From Nymphaea colorata (lineage: Eukaryota; Streptophyta; Magnoliopsida; Nymphaeales; Nymphaeaceae), in NCBI RefSeq assembly GCF_008831285.2, contig NC_045147.1, positions 18,950,854 through 19,014,853 of the forward strand: a stretch of 64,000 nt of DNA, read 5' to 3'. The notes under the pieces were generated by a model. That model was not told the origin of the DNA, did not search any database, and was given only the letters and a program-made list of their open reading frames with translations. Numbering within the stretch: position 1 is the first letter of the stretch; each line of letters opens with the position of its first letter. Below are positions 27,086 to 41,200 of this stretch, one piece after another. The position numbers and the translations under genes were made by a program.

Positions 27086-30000
27086 ATAAGTCTAGATACT
27101 AAGACCATGGATCAAAAGACGAAACTGTAAATTTACTGTAAATCAACTTAATCTGAAACTGATTTAACATGTTCGAACTGCAAAGCACAACTGGAAATGG
27201 ACACATTCTTTCTGGCATGAACCTCTTGCGGATTACGTCAGTTTCTATGTAGAAGCTGCCAAATAGATCTGTTATTGATAATATTGATGTGACATGCTGT
27301 GCTTCGTGGGAACAATTGCATAGGAAACACGAAGTACCAAAATGAATGGATTTCCTTGTGGCCTTATCTTTATTTTTGAAATTGTTGTCCAGAAACTTAG
27401 AAGAAATTAGCTCTTGATCAATGATCGAAGGATATACAAGAATTTCCAACGTTCTTATGTCTCGATTTCTTTGACGAACCGGGAACTGCGAATCCTTTGG
27501 CCTTGCATTATTATTGCTATTATTATTATTTTTGCATGATGCAGCGGACAGTGGGGACAGAAAGGGGCCAAGGCCAAGCACAATTTAGCTTATTTGACCA
27601 CTCTTCAAGAAAGACGAAAACAGAAGGAAAGAGAAAGCCGTTGTTTTAGGATTCGGAGGGCACCGAGACAAATCCAGACACTTGAAAGCAGCACCATACT
27701 TGGGTTGATCTAATCGCATTTATGGATTCATTATCTAGCAGTATATTCCTTCTAAAATCACATTAATTTGAAAGAATCTAAAAAAAAAGTTTAAAGAAAT
27801 CGCTGAATCAAATTGTCCAAGCCCTCTACCCTTAGGAGGACGTGAATCAGATTGGTGGATTTAAATATTCCAAATAAGCAACGTAGGAGGAAATTTCCTA
27901 CACTCAATCGATGTTCTTGTCAACGAAGTTGGCGATCGTCATCTTTCACGGGCAGAGCAAGGACGACCCACGATTCATTTGATTGACTGCCGAGTTTCCA
28001 CCTGTAAAAACCCTGACCGCCGTTTCTTTTTCAATGTTTCGTAAACGAAGTCAGGGTTTTCGGGCGAGGAAATATTTACTGGTCCAGGCGCATCAAACAC
28101 GCGCGAGGATAACAATGGAAACGCCATGCTTAAGAAAAAGGTAGGTGGATCGTTGACGCCGGACCAGCTAGGCTGCGCGACACTAGACCGGCGCTGCCCA
28201 GAATCTGCGGAGTCTGGTCAGAAAACGTATTTAAGACGGGCCATGTTATCATGGTTTTAATTCATCAATCAAACCATCAAAAGCAAAGGAAAACTACAAC
28301 TGAAAGTTTCGTTCTAATTTTAGTTTGAGGTGAAATTTTGTTCCTTTAACAAGTCCCCTTCATATACATCAACTCAACGTAGAAATGGATTATCAATATT
28401 CACGAAGCAGAAATCAAAATGTCAAGCGCCCGTGAAAGTAGGGTTCTAAAATTTTTTTGGACTATTTATTTTGTTTCTGCTGTACTCAATCCAATTTCTG
28501 TATACTGAATTCCTCTAGAACGAATGATGCAATTCAATTTGCAGGAACACGACAGCTGAGAAAGGACAGAAATGCTACACGGAAAGCAGAAGAATTCAAA
28601 AGGACGAGCAAGATTTTCCAACACCAACTGACGAGGGTAGAAATGTAGATGGTTCGAATCTACCTCACTCCAAATTCTATGTAGTTAGCTTGAAATCTGG
28701 ACTTGTGAACTTGTTTTAATTTAATCAAAGTGTTTGGTTTCTTTCATTTTCATGCTATCCATTGATATTGCCAGGTGAGGGAGATTCACACGATTTGTGC
28801 CCACAATCTTTTCCGAGTGCATGAGACGCATCATCCACTCTGTTGTTGAACAATGATCGCATTCCAAATGGCGGCATTAATTAATCTGATAGCGTTTTCG
28901 AAGACAAATTGCAATTTTATAAACGGAAAGACACGAACCGGTTTTCGTTTGGTAGAGATTCTCTTCGACCGGAGATGACATGAAGACACAGACAAAAATT
29001 TGGGCACACCTTTCTATGGTTCTTGCAAATTTTGAGCTCTCTTGGATAAATAAATTATGAGAAATTGTTGTGGAAAGTTGTTGAATGAGTTTTTAAGATG
29101 ATGGTAGTTTCATGCGCAAAGGAATAAATTTGTTGTAAAAATAAAACCAAGTTGAAGAAGCTCAACAGTTCAATATTCTGGACAAAACTTTTGAGTAGCG
29201 ATCGGCCTTAAAATTGTTATGTACTTAGTATTAAATACTTTTTTGGTAATTTTTTTTTTTCATTTATTTGATTTTTTGAAACTTTTGTTTCATGCACTGA
29301 GAAGTTAACAAACAAAAAGTTTCATCCGATACTAAAGTTTCATAATGGCTTCAAAACTCCTAACACTAAAATTTGGTGTTAGTTTGCAGTTGAAACTTTT
29401 TCTGCTCACCCAACATAAAGTGTGTTTAATTACCCCAAATCTTAAATTTGAGGTGATCTTGTTAAGAATTTTCAATGAAGGGACTAACCTTGTTAAGATT
29501 TTAGATCTTTGATTTATAACAACAAATCGAAATGTTATGTTCGAAGGATGCAAGAGTACACACCACCATACATTTTGTAAAATTCATGAACTTTTTTTTT
29601 TTTTTGTTCATGAATCCGAAGCATGATACTGATCTTAAATATCGAGTTTTGAATTAATTATGAAATTAATGCAGGCGTATTATTAAATTAAACCCTCAAA
29701 TTTGCAACTAAAGGGGCTCTCAAGTCTGATGTGACGGCAGTACAAAACGTAGAGTTCCATCTTTTATAAGTAACTCTGCGGCAGTCATTTAATCATTGAT
29801 GTGACAATTGTACAACATCATCTAAGATCACAGTTATGATCATAAGTTCTTCTAAAATCTAAAACGCAACAGGACAGACGAAAAGTTAAAACCACATAAA
29901 ATACAAATTATTTTCAATATTGTATACGACGCATATGACATAATTAAAAGAAAATATTTTTATTTTATATTTTATGTATTTATTTGATGAGAACCTTATC

Positions 30001-30940
30001 TGTAGCAAGAGGGAAAAGTGCAGTGTACTTGGTACAAGGACGGGGAGGCAAATGAAAGGGAAAAGAAAAGGACGAAATAATTTAAAGGGAGTCAACTGGT
30101 GGTCTCGCGTGATCAGGAGGGCGGCACGGTCAGACAAGGAGGGCAGAGAAGAACACGACACGAGGATGTTGCTAGCCACGGAAGACGGAAGAGTTGTGGT
30201 ATAAACAATAGAAGATCAACATCATTGTTGAAGAGAAAAAGCAGAAATTGCTTTCAACCGGAAGGATTTGTTAAGCTGATCTCTGACTTTAGTAAGCAAT
30301 AAATTTGGTCCTGCTTAATGACTAGTACTCAACTCATTCTTTGCTTCTACTTAATGCTTACCATTTATTTCGCATTTATTAGTTAAATTTCTCTTTCATC
30401 ACAAAACCTTGAACAGTTAAACATGGTAGGAAGCCTCGATTTCGACACTGATTAAATGTTGATCTATCAACAAAAATTAGAAAAATTAAGTGTTGTCAAG
30501 TTTTCGGTAGTGATTTATTATAAATGTGGTTAGAAAAATGGATGCCAGAATTGGTTAGCAGTTGGAACAAGAGAGAACAATTTTTTTTTTTTTGAGAAAA
30601 GAAAATGAAAATGTTTACAGGAAAAGTCGGAGGCAGAGAATGTCAATTGCCAATAAATCAGGAATGAAATGGCTAAGCAAAACAAAAAAAGCAGACAGAA
30701 AAAGAGAAGCCAGACAAAACAAAAGAAGAAGCGCAACGGAAACAGCGGGAAAAAGTCAAGCCTGTACGAAACTTTCTAGGGTTTAACAGACAGAGCTCGC
30801 TGGCAAGAGAACGAAGGGCGTTTGCCTCATTTTTTTTTTACCCGCTTCTTCCATTTCATCCTGTTTTCGCGCTAGATTATCCTCTTTTTCCGTCGATCCG
30901 TTCTCCTTGTTCTTGTTGCTCTGATTTTGTTTTGGGGGTG
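27086..30940. other. Intergenic between Yippee-like and TOM1-like genes
   Basis: It starts with the Yippee-like 3' UTR. The rest is AT-rich without a supported gene. A GC-richer island lies at about 27960-28230. The last 150 bp before 30961 are T- and C-rich, as expected for the TOM1-like 5' UTR. A tRNA T-loop look-alike at 28640-28670 is discussed among the rejected items. Confidence 0.45.
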
Positions 30941-30960
30941 GGGCGTTCGTTTGGGAGGAG

Positions 30961-33900
30961 ATGTCGATTACGACGAAGGTGGACAAGGCAACGAGCGATC
31001 TGCTCATTGCTCCAGATTGGACCACGAACATGGAAATATGCGACGCCATCAATTCAGATCTATTGTATGGCTCTTTCACTCTGTTGTCGTTCCCTTCTCC
31101 CTCTGCGTGTGTGTCTCTTTTGTTCTTTTGGGGAGGTTTTGGGGTATTGGATACGGTTGGTTATGAAATATTTTGAGAAAAAATTGCGATGGTATGACGA
31201 ATTGTGAGGGAGAATTGAAAGGTTTCTTGTTTTTTGGTTGGGTCAGACAAGCGAAGGAGGCGACCAAGGCCGTGAAGAAGCGGCTTCAGCACAAGAATCC
31301 CGCCGTTCAATTGCTGGCCTTGACGGTAAGTGCTTTCCTTTTCCGTCCCCCCTTTCTTTGTTTTTTCCAACTAATTATCTTGTACGATGGCGTTCTTGTT
31401 CTTTCTGAGTTCGTTCTCAGTTGATTTTCTAAATTGACCCTACCCAATTTGAATATTGGGCCAGTATGTCAATGTTTGTTTTTCCCTTTTAAATGTTTTC
31501 TGATTGTAAACCAGAGCGTTCAAAGCTTACAGTAGGATGGATTTCTGGTTTTAGATTTTTAATGCAATCTAAGAATCAACGGCCTGTACCACACCAAAAA
31601 CCTTCCAACTTAGAATTCAGAGTTATCACAATTTCAATTTTGCTATGAAAGAAAAAAGATGAATACAAAGGAGCAGACGTCGGCTCGGAAAATAAGACTA
31701 AACAGAAGCACCAGAAGTTATGACCTCTGAAGTGGCACATGCCGATCCATGCTCAAGTTGGCTTAACGTGCTTGATGATATAAGGAAAATGGTGGTGGGT
31801 ATCACATTCTTACAGTGGCATATATGTTGTAGTGAAAGATATTTGAAGCCTCTCTCGGCGTATTACATATAAACAAAAGGAAAAAAAAAAATTCTACCAC
31901 CTTCCAGCCAGCTCCTTAAACTGTCTCCCTGTGCCTTTAACTCGGCTAGCCACCTTAGCAGGAACTTAATCCACCTTTTTCCAAAATCTTCATCTGCTAC
32001 ACCACTTGCAGATGAGGAATAAGTTCCACCTTTATTTTTCCTTGAATCCTTCTTCAATTTGCAAAAGCAATTGTTCGTCTAGTTGCTACTGTTCTACGTT
32101 GTGTTAGAAGAATCTTATTCAATGGTCTTGTTACGTCTATTGGCGCAAACTAAGTTCAACTATGGGTTATGGAATATTAAAGACTTTGTTTTTGAGGCAT
32201 CATTTTTCCTGGTGAAAATGATACAGGTCATAGAGGATCACTTTGGAATCCTGTGATTCATTTGGATAGAAATTGATATTTGCAGGTATGGCTTATTTAC
32301 CTGGGAAATCCAAGGTCATCAAGAATATCTTCTTCCTTTTGCACGAGTCCTTATTTCCTGGTGTTTTATTAATTAGAAAGCAGCATTAAACTGTTTGCAC
32401 AAGCAAATCGGCTAAGCCGTGGTATTTAGAACATCGGCATTTGTGGTAAACTGGTAATATATCTAATAAAACATCATATTTCTGAAATCAACCTCAGTCA
32501 AGCTCATTAATGAAAAAACCTTATATTTTTCATGATGTTAGTTGTATGTTGGTTGACCATGCACTGGACAGAAAATTGAAATGCTATTGCCACTGATATA
32601 ACTGTTTCAGCTGATTATATGTCTCCTAAAATGTTTTTTTCCTGAAGTTTCTATTTCACCAATTCCGTGTACAGAAATCATAGTTCGAGCTGCTACTTCT
32701 GGTTGTTGGTCAAATGTCACACCTTGTCAATTTTTTTTGGCTGTATAACATCTGTATTTGCGGTGGGGAATCACATGAAATTGTTGAATTTAGGAATCGT
32801 TGCCAAATCAAACATGTGCCTAAGGAAAGGAGCTACCTATCTTCTCATGTGGTAAATGATGTCAGAGTCTCATATAGAATAAGTGAATGCTCCCACTCTG
32901 AGTGGGTTAGCTATTGCAATAGCTGAGTCTCACATAGTATGGGTGAATGCTCTGAGTGGGTTAGCTATTACAAAGTCAACTAAGCATAGCGCGTTTGACA
33001 TTCATAAACATGGGGCACGGGCATGCATGATTAACCCATTGAGGGGGAAATCGTTGGCCTATATTCCTCACCATCTATATGCCCGTTACCTGCAATTTTT
33101 CCAATGTTGTCATGTCCATGCTACTGGTACTGATTTGCACTCTCCCTCTTTCTTTTTTCTTCCAGCTCCTGGAAACTATAATGAAAAATTGTGGTGAATA
33201 TGTACATCTCCAAGTTGTTGAGAGAAATATTTTGCAAGAGATGATTAAGATTGTAAGAAAAAAGGTAAGGCTGATTGGTATTTACTTCAATATCTTTTAC
33301 AATTATTGAGTTGAAGGTGCAGTTTGTCATGACCCAATAGATTTTGCTGCTTGCTTGATATGTTCCTTTTTATTTTGTTTATTCTTCCTATCAAGTCATA
33401 TCATTTTAACATTAGGCAGAAGATGTTAATGAAAATGAAGGTATCTCCAATAATGTCTAAGAGGGGCAGTAAATATCCTTTGGAATATTTATCTGCATTT
33501 CATAATGTCTTTTCTCAACAGAAAGCGAAGAATGCTACAATGTTTTTTGCTTAATGAAAGAGAGGAACATGCCTTTTACATGTGTGATGTTCTTATCTTT
33601 ACATTAAACAAGTGGGAGGTTCACACTTTTAAAATTTGTGCCACATAGCTATGCCTGTGGGTGAAAGAGATGATATTTTCTTTTGTGAGCTCCCCGTTGA
33701 CATGGCATAGAATGTATATCACGTTGTTTGGAATTTCAATCTTACAAACGACCCCTTTAGTTCTATATGGGTTATTGACTAAAAGATAACCTCTTTAGTT
33801 CCAAATGTGTTTTTTTACATTGCACTTGTCAACTTTCTCTTTTGATTTTATCTTGGTTATTTACTAAAAGATACATATTTATTCTCTATGATTCATATTC

Positions 33901-36900
33901 AGACCGAAAACTCGTCATTCATGCCACTGCTAATTTGTCCATAATAAACCTGCTGTTGTTTCAGAATTATTTGTGCTGGTATTTATCATTACTTGGTTTG
34001 TGAGCCAGCTTTCTAGGATGTTTATATTCATATCCAGTTTATGGTGGGAGGGTAAATCATCCTGTTCTTGTAGCTTATACACGTGTTAGCATTTTGGAGA
34101 TAATGAAGTTAGATGCTATTCACATGTTCCTTTGAAATGCCTAATGCTTTTGAAGTGTTGATCATGTTTTCCTTGTTCTCAATTAGGGGAAGATATTAGA
34201 TACTAACGAACATTATTATTGTCTGTTTTTTTTATCTGTCAGCTATGTTGGTACGTCTGAATTTTGTGAATGTTTTAGAATGACAATCTGATGAATTTTT
34301 CCAGAGTGATATGCATGTGAGGGACAAGATTCTAGTACTGCTTGGGTCCTGGCAAGAAGCATTTGGTGGTCCTCAAGGAAAGTATCCTCAATATTACTGG
34401 GCTTATGATGAACTAAGGGTGAGTGTGTTAAAGCTTGTATAGATATTGGGCAGTCACTTTATTTTATTTAGATAGTTTGGGTGAATCTTGCTTCCCTTTG
34501 GAATTAACCAATACATGCAAGAAAATCTATCATTGGTTCCTTTCTGTGTCAAGCTCAGGAGTGAGCAGGATTAAGTGTATTATGGATGTGAGTGCTTCAG
34601 ACTAAGTGCATGAGAATGTTGGTTTCTCTTTGCATGAATTGAAGACCTATGTTGGATCTTTAAAGTGGCAATGTGGCAGTGCTTCAGCTTTTCTGTTCTG
34701 TTTGATGCTTGTGTACTCCATAATAGATTGAAAAATTGGTAACATCCTTAGGATACCAAAACTGATGATTTATTTGATATCGTTGCTTCCCAAAAGTGCT
34801 TCTTCTGCTCTTTGCTGAAGACTTCAAAGGACTTGTGGACTCAAGGGCAATCCATGTCAATAATTGTGGATTTGTCTATGCAAGAGTGTAGAAGCTGCTC
34901 TTTGCATTGGTAAAAGACATTTTGAGCGAGTCATGAGCTTCAGAGAAGTAAATTCGTTTCTATGCTGATGTTGTAATTTGTAATGTCTGATTCTCTACTT
35001 TATTAGGTGCAACTAAATACTACTTGAAATGACTTTTTAGTTTAATGCAAAACTTTCATAGTAATGGTAGGAAATATTGATTTGAATGATTTATTCTTTT
35101 GAATATGCACACAAAAAATAATAGATAATTTTCAGTTTTTGTTTCATTTGGGTAATGTTCTGTTAATGTTCAAGGAATCCATCATTACTGCTATTCAAAT
35201 GCAGTACAAAGTAAGAGGTATATTTAAATTAGTTAAAACGGTTCATAGGTATTTTTTCTATTAACCTGGCAAAAGGAAATGCATGATGTGTTCATCAAGC
35301 TCCTGAAGCTCACAATCTGTTATCAAGAGCGTAGATAGCTTGGAGGGTTGATCTTTGAGTTTTTATAAAAAGCATGATTAGTCTCCTGCCTAGGTGCTAG
35401 GCTGTGGTCTAAGCACCTATACTGAAGCACTTGGGTGATGCACACAAAAGTTATTATTTTTTTAATTTTTTACCCTAAAAATTTAAATTTCTTGTTTGTT
35501 GTACACTTCTATCTTCTATTATATGGATCAAGGTGGAGTTTTTTCAAATCTTTCACTTTGACCCCTTCTATTTTTTTTCTCCCCTTTTCCCTCTTTTTTC
35601 TGTTTAGTAGGATAGTCTAATCTCCAACTACATGCTGCCTAGGTTTTTTCATAGGGTCTGCTGCCGAGTACTTTTAATTTTAACTACATATTTGTGGGTG
35701 AAGGTGAGCATGATAGAGGGGATAAACATCTAAGAAAGTTAATCAATATAGAAATGCAGAATGTCAACTTTGGTACACATTTTATTGCAACTTGTCAAAA
35801 GGATTAATGAAAACAAACTCTAGGCCTCTTCCATTTTAGCTAATACTTAGGAGCTTTTCCTGTATTTACATTAGACAACATGGGTTTCTTACTGATTCAG
35901 TTGAAGGAGGTTTAGTTGAATGACTAGTCACTATTCTGATTCCCTAAAAAGGAGCAACTTAACATGCATCCCTGCTATCAGGCCACAGTGCTGGGGAGAA
36001 TTTCCTGGTGGACATTGGAGTACCTGGTTGTTTACACGGAGTGAACTTTATTGTTTCCCATCTAAAGAAAAAAATTGAAGTACACTAGTTCTTATCCATA
36101 CAACATATAATACATAAAAACAGTTTGTGATGTTGTATGCTGAATGAAAGTAACTATGTATATTTACTGTCTGGAGTATGTTCTTTAACTATTGAAGCCA
36201 TGGAAGAGCTTTGGGCATACATATTATGATACAGCAGAATGCTGCAACTTTTTTATTTGATATTGCTTGTTGGAGTAGGTAATTATATTTGAGAGGGAAA
36301 ATGACAGTAATTATATTAGTCCTGTTAGACGGTAGCCAAATATTATGGCTGTTGGCTCTTTCAAAATCACAAAAGGACTCTTGAATATTCAGCAATGTTC
36401 TCATTGCAGCGATCTGGAGTGGAATTCCCCCGACATTTAAAAGATGCAGCACCTATATTTACTCCACCAGTTACCCATCCAATCGTCAGGAAACCTGAGG
36501 TATCATACGGCATGCCATCCCATTCATCTAGAAGGCTTGATGAAGCCATGGCTTCTGAAAGAGATCTACTAAGGTGCTTATGCAAATTTTTTGCTGTCAT
36601 TTATTCTTTGTCACTGGTAGTACTGTCTTGACATGGTCTTACATATTCTTGCTGTTCTCAGTTCCTCAAGCTTGGATGCAATTCAGAGTGTTGTGGAACT
36701 TTTGAAAGATATGCTTGATGCTATAAGTCCAAATGACCCTGAGGTATCCCTTTATAGTTTGTAAAAATGTTGATATGCACAGTTTTTAGCATATTTATTG
36801 ATAGGTGATCTAAGCCACATGTCATGTATGTTTTTTCCTTAAGATGTCTTGTGCACTGTTCAGTTTTCACCATTAGATCTTACGGTAATTTTCTTTTAAA

Positions 36901-39900
36901 TGATGTCCTCTCACTGATGGAGTTCAAACATATCTGTTTATTAAACTATTAAGGCGCATGGGTGCTCCATTTTGAGCGATGTACCAGTGTTGGTACAGCA
37001 ATTTAGAGACATGGGTACTTACAGCATACCAGGCACGTCATGGATTGGATATGAATCAGATCCAGATCCAAGCAGTTCTTTTCTAAGGCTTTACTTTTTT
37101 GTGTCTTTGATTACAATGGTTTATGTAGGTATCAACTTATAGTTTGCTTGAATTTTTGTATTATATCCATATAAATATATGTATTTTTTTTTTATGGATA
37201 CCCTGCCATACTCTTGTACCCACATTTTTTTTCATATTACCATATCCAAAGCCATACAACTGTACCCACACCCGTATGAATTGGTTAAACTTTAATATTT
37301 ATGGTTTAGTTAGTTTAGAGAGTCTGATTATGTATATGTTACAAGTTACAACCTCTCGACCTTCTAAAGAAGACTTTGTGCTTAAGAGATCATATTAACA
37401 AGATCTGTGATTTGTGGATGGCGCTGCACGTTTTTTAGTTCTCCATGCAACCAAACTCAATATCTCTTTTACATCTTTCAATCTTTTATTCATCATTTGT
37501 CGAGTGGAGTTGCAATTCCATTTTCACTAAATCATCTGCAGTGATGTCAGTTTCACCAAAATGTTGCCTAGTTATGTCCAAGACAGTTTCTGGAAACTGA
37601 ATAGGTCAGCTGCAAAATGTCCATTTCCATGTTGACGATGGCGCTTACCATTATGTTATAATATCGTTTGTTTGAATAATAATTGTAGAAAAAAATAGCA
37701 TTGCAGATGGCAGATTGCGTTTACCTTCTTTTAAAGCATCCTCATTTGAAGCTTCTACAACGCATGGATAGTGATAACTAGTAATTCATTAGCTTGGAAA
37801 CTTTGATATCTTTTGCAATTTTCTAGTTTTCATGTTTTTAGGAATAGTTGATATATAATTTGCTGGAATAGTAAGAGTGCTAAAAGAGTTCTAAAGTTCA
37901 TGTTGGCAGATTGTACAGATTTTGTATTTGTGATCAATTGTTTCTGATTTAGTGATAGGTTCATCAAATTTAGATGGTTTGCTTTTGTGGGTATTGTAGA
38001 AAGAGCCAAGCTGGCCTTGTTCAAGCTAGTCCATTGGATTTCGCAAGTGGTTGATGAGCACATCATGACTCATGAGTGAGTCAAGTGCGACTCAGTTGTT
38101 ACAAACGAAACAAAAAGAACTTGTTTTCTGAAAAAAAAAAAAATCCATTGAGGAGTAAGTAGACTGGAGACACGGGGCAACAACAAGCCTCCATTGTGTT
38201 GAAGGAAAGGGTGAGGGAGGTTGTTGGGAGGGTGGAGTTGGGGGTGAGGGTGGTTGGGGTGGGGTAGGAAAAGGTTATGGCTTTGTTAACTTGTTTTTGG
38301 ATTGGTCAGGTGAACCTCCATTCAAATCTATATGGTGGAAACCGAACTTTAACTCTTGATAGTTCTGAGGTCCAGTGTCTTCCACCTCTCCTATCATATA
38401 GATAATCTAGAGAGCATCTTGACAAGCTACACTGGCTTGTTTCTGTTATGTAATTATCTGCTCGTCATACATGGCAAGTCACCCATCAGCTAATGAGGTG
38501 GATTTACATTATTGTTCACGGACTACCATGACGATTGAATATTCTTGTATTTATTACTTGTTTCCTTGCCTAACAATCATTAACATAGTCTTACTTTTCC
38601 TGATTTAACCTTCTTGTAGGCTGTTAAAAATGAAGTGATTATGGATCTTGTTAGCCAATGCCATTCTCACCAGAAAAGGCTCATGCAATTGGTGAACTCA
38701 ACAGCGTATGTTCTTCTAAATCAGTTGAACACTTTCCAGAAATTGTTTCTCAGAGTTGTTGATAAATGCTGATTGGGATTCTTATTGCGGGAAACTTCTC
38801 TTGTACATGAAAAATTTCTTTAGAAAGATGCAGTTGTGGAACATGTTGCAGACTTTTGCACTGCAATGGACAAAGTATTAGAACCAAATCACTGAATCAG
38901 GCATCTACCATTCTAATAGTGAAACTCTTGCTACGCAATACCAATTCATGAAAAATAAATGTTCTCTAAAAACATTATCAGAATTGCATGATCTATTTGC
39001 CTATGAAAGCAGAACCCAACCGGATGTTATGTTTTTTATCACATTCTTACAGGTCTATAGCTCAAGCTTGAGCGATTGTGATGAAGCCATGAAGACTTCT
39101 TCTTACGACACTGCTACTATGATGGAGAAATATTATTTTAATGTGCAGCAATGTATTCATATGGTTTAAATTTTTATAAGGTGTTCAACTGTCTCTACTT
39201 GATATTATGAAACATTAAAAATTTTCATGATTTATACTATCAATCAAAAGCTGAAAGAAGAAAACTCAACTCGATGTTATGATTTTGGTCACATTCTTAG
39301 ATGTCTATAGCCCAAGATTGACTTTCTGATAAAGCCATGATGATCTGTCCTTATTGTGCTGCAAGTATAATGGAGTTATATTGCCGTACAGAAATACATC
39401 TATACGGTTTTAAATTATTATATGGTCTTGAACTGACTATTATACTAGATATGCTTTTTTTTTTTGCTTGCTTGTTTTCTATGTGTAACATAATTAGTTC
39501 TTTAGTTTCTGTTTCTCAACCGACCTCTTTTGAGAGGCTGCTTATCATATGTATTTTTTTTTTTTTAGTGACGAAGAGCTTCTTGCACGAGTCCTTGCTT
39601 TAAATGATAGCATCCAAACTTTGCTAGCTAAGCATGATGCCATAGCTCGTGGTTCACCTATGCCATCAACACCACCACCACCATCTGTCTCCCAGGATAG
39701 TCCAATCTCATCCTCTCTACCTCCTGCAGCTTCAAGACAGGAGGACATCGATGAAGAGGAAGAAGATGATGACTTTGCTCAGCTTGCTCGCAGGTCTTAC
39801 TTCAGACATGTTTCTTCAAGATTTGTGATTAACATGCACAGGATAATTGGCGACTAATCATTGCAATGAAGAGATTTTGAAAATTTTTGCTTTTTATCGT

Positions 39901-41179
39901 CATCTTACCTTTTAGATGTCTTGTTCTTAAGCCACCATGTGGTCTCGGCTTCTAGAAATTATTTGCATCATGAATTCTGCTTGTCATAAAAATCATCCTA
40001 TGATCGACAGAATTGAGGCACAGCTGACTGGAAATTTTTTCCATAATTTCACTAAAATCAAGAAAACCTATGTGTCAATGTAAGATTGTCATTCTTGAGT
40101 CTCCCTTGGAATCAGAGGTTACTAGGGAAATCATTAGTAAGAATGCATTCCATTACATTTGTTCTGCTTCCCCGCATCTGATTAGAGGCTAACTGAAAGT
40201 CCTTGATGTTCGTATAACTTATTCTACTTGTTACAGGCCAAAGGGCAGACCTATCATTTCACCAACCACATCAACTGAAGCTGCTGGTTCAGTCAATTCT
40301 GAAAGGTTGCAGGATTCGTCAGGTACAGACACAGCCTCAAGCTCTATATTCACTGGTCCCCTGGCTCTTCCAGCTCCACCCCAACCTGTGAGAACTTCAG
40401 TACCCAAAGAACAAGATCTCATTGACCTTCTCAGCACCAATCTGTCTACCACAAATTTGTCTCCACATACACCCGGGACTCCATTCACCCCACCTGCTGC
40501 TAGCAACAGTCACCTCCATGCAACATCTCCAACGATGGGCCCATCTTCATTTTCTCCTAATGGACGTAGCAACCCTGTATCTTCTCCGACAGTGGTTCAA
40601 TCCCACTTCTCCCCTAATGGACATGCCTACCCCATATCATCTCCAACCATGGGTCAATTTCAGTTCTCCCCCAGTCGGCATGCCTACCCCATGTCTGCTC
40701 CGACCATGGGCCAACCCTCATATGCTTCGAATGGGATTAGCTACCCTGTATCTTCTCAATACTATCCTGTTCAACAAAGGCAGGTTGCGTTCAACAACTA
40801 CATTGCCCCATGGGCACATGCATCATCTAGCTACCCTCCACCACCTTGGTCATCCACTCCTGTTGCTGACCCTCCTTATCCCATGGCTAGTGAGCCAGGC
40901 AGCGTTTCTGTCAGGCCCATGCAGACATCAGGTGCTTCCCTGCAGCGTTACAATTCATTCAGCCCACGAGGGGACATGCCTCAATCATCAAGAGGGACAC
41001 AGATGACCAATGAACCAAGGAATTCCGTGCCATCCTCCAGTCAGAAAGTGTTTGTTCCTTCAAACAGGTTGTTCGAGGATCTAGTAAATTTGAGGACTGA
41101 CGATGCTGGTGTTAAAACAAGTGGGATGGCCTTAAACTCTGGCCTCTCCGGCCAAGGCTTATCTGGGGGAAGGAAGTAA
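30961..41179 (+). CDS. TOM1-like (TOL) VHS-GAT protein, ESCRT-0-like
   Basis: TOL proteins bind ubiquitinated membrane cargo and pass it to the ESCRT pathway for vacuolar degradation, replacing ESCRT-0 in plants. Exons are 30961-31064, 31247-31325, 33166-33264, 34305-34418, 36410-36573, 36662-36743, 38620-38705, 39569-39793 and 40237-41179. All are GT-AG and in phase, giving 631 aa. The VHS domain covers about residues 5-140 ([58 protein letters not shown]). The GAT domain covers about 180-280 ([41 protein letters not shown]). An acidic [16 protein letters not shown] segment follows, then a long Pro/Ser-rich disordered tail with four 19-residue repeats. Length and the [10 protein letters not shown] block recall the TOL6 type, from memory only. 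Several introns carry diverged tandem duplications. Confidence 0.95.
32865..32973 (+). repeat. Tandem duplication, period 60 bp, in TOL intron 2
   Basis: Two copies start with gagtctca at 32865 and 32925 and share ata-tagaat/gtat, gtgaatgctc and ctgagtgggttagctatt. The second copy lacks six bases (cccact). Confidence 0.7.
39005..39440 (+). repeat. Diverged tandem duplication, period about 248 bp, in TOL intron 7
   Basis: 39005-39192 and 39253-39440 align along their length. Shared blocks include gatgttatg, cacattctta, gtctatag, aagccatga, tatggtttaaa/tacggtttaaa and a final caactg/gaactg. I judge identity by eye at roughly 70-75 percent, so the duplication is old. The right copy ends about 130 bp before exon 8. 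Confidence 0.65.
40526..40753 (+). repeat. Four in-frame 57-bp repeats in the TOL last exon
   Basis: The units encode 19 residues each (about residues 415-490): [57 protein letters not shown] and [19 protein letters not shown]. The consensus is S-P-T-M-G-Q then F-S-P-N-G and A-Y-P-x-S. Units 2 and 3 are closest. The repeat lies in the disordered tail after the GAT domain. Confidence 0.9.
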
Positions 41180-41200
41180 AAGTGCTGTTGTAATATATTT

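Noticed and set aside
27099-27581. 160-codon open frame on the - strand
   Set aside because: It is antisense to the Yippee-like 3' UTR, has an Asn run from an ATT repeat, and has no recognisable domain.
28636-28670. T-arm-like ggttcgaatctacc, hinting at a tRNA or SINE
   Set aside because: The stem has a mismatch and there is no acceptor stem, D-arm or anticodon arm within 75 bases upstream.
40422-41006. 194-codon open frame on the + strand, out of frame with TOL
   Set aside because: It is a shadow of the TOL last exon, kept open by the Pro/Ser-rich repeat composition. The true frame is fixed by eight upstream exons.
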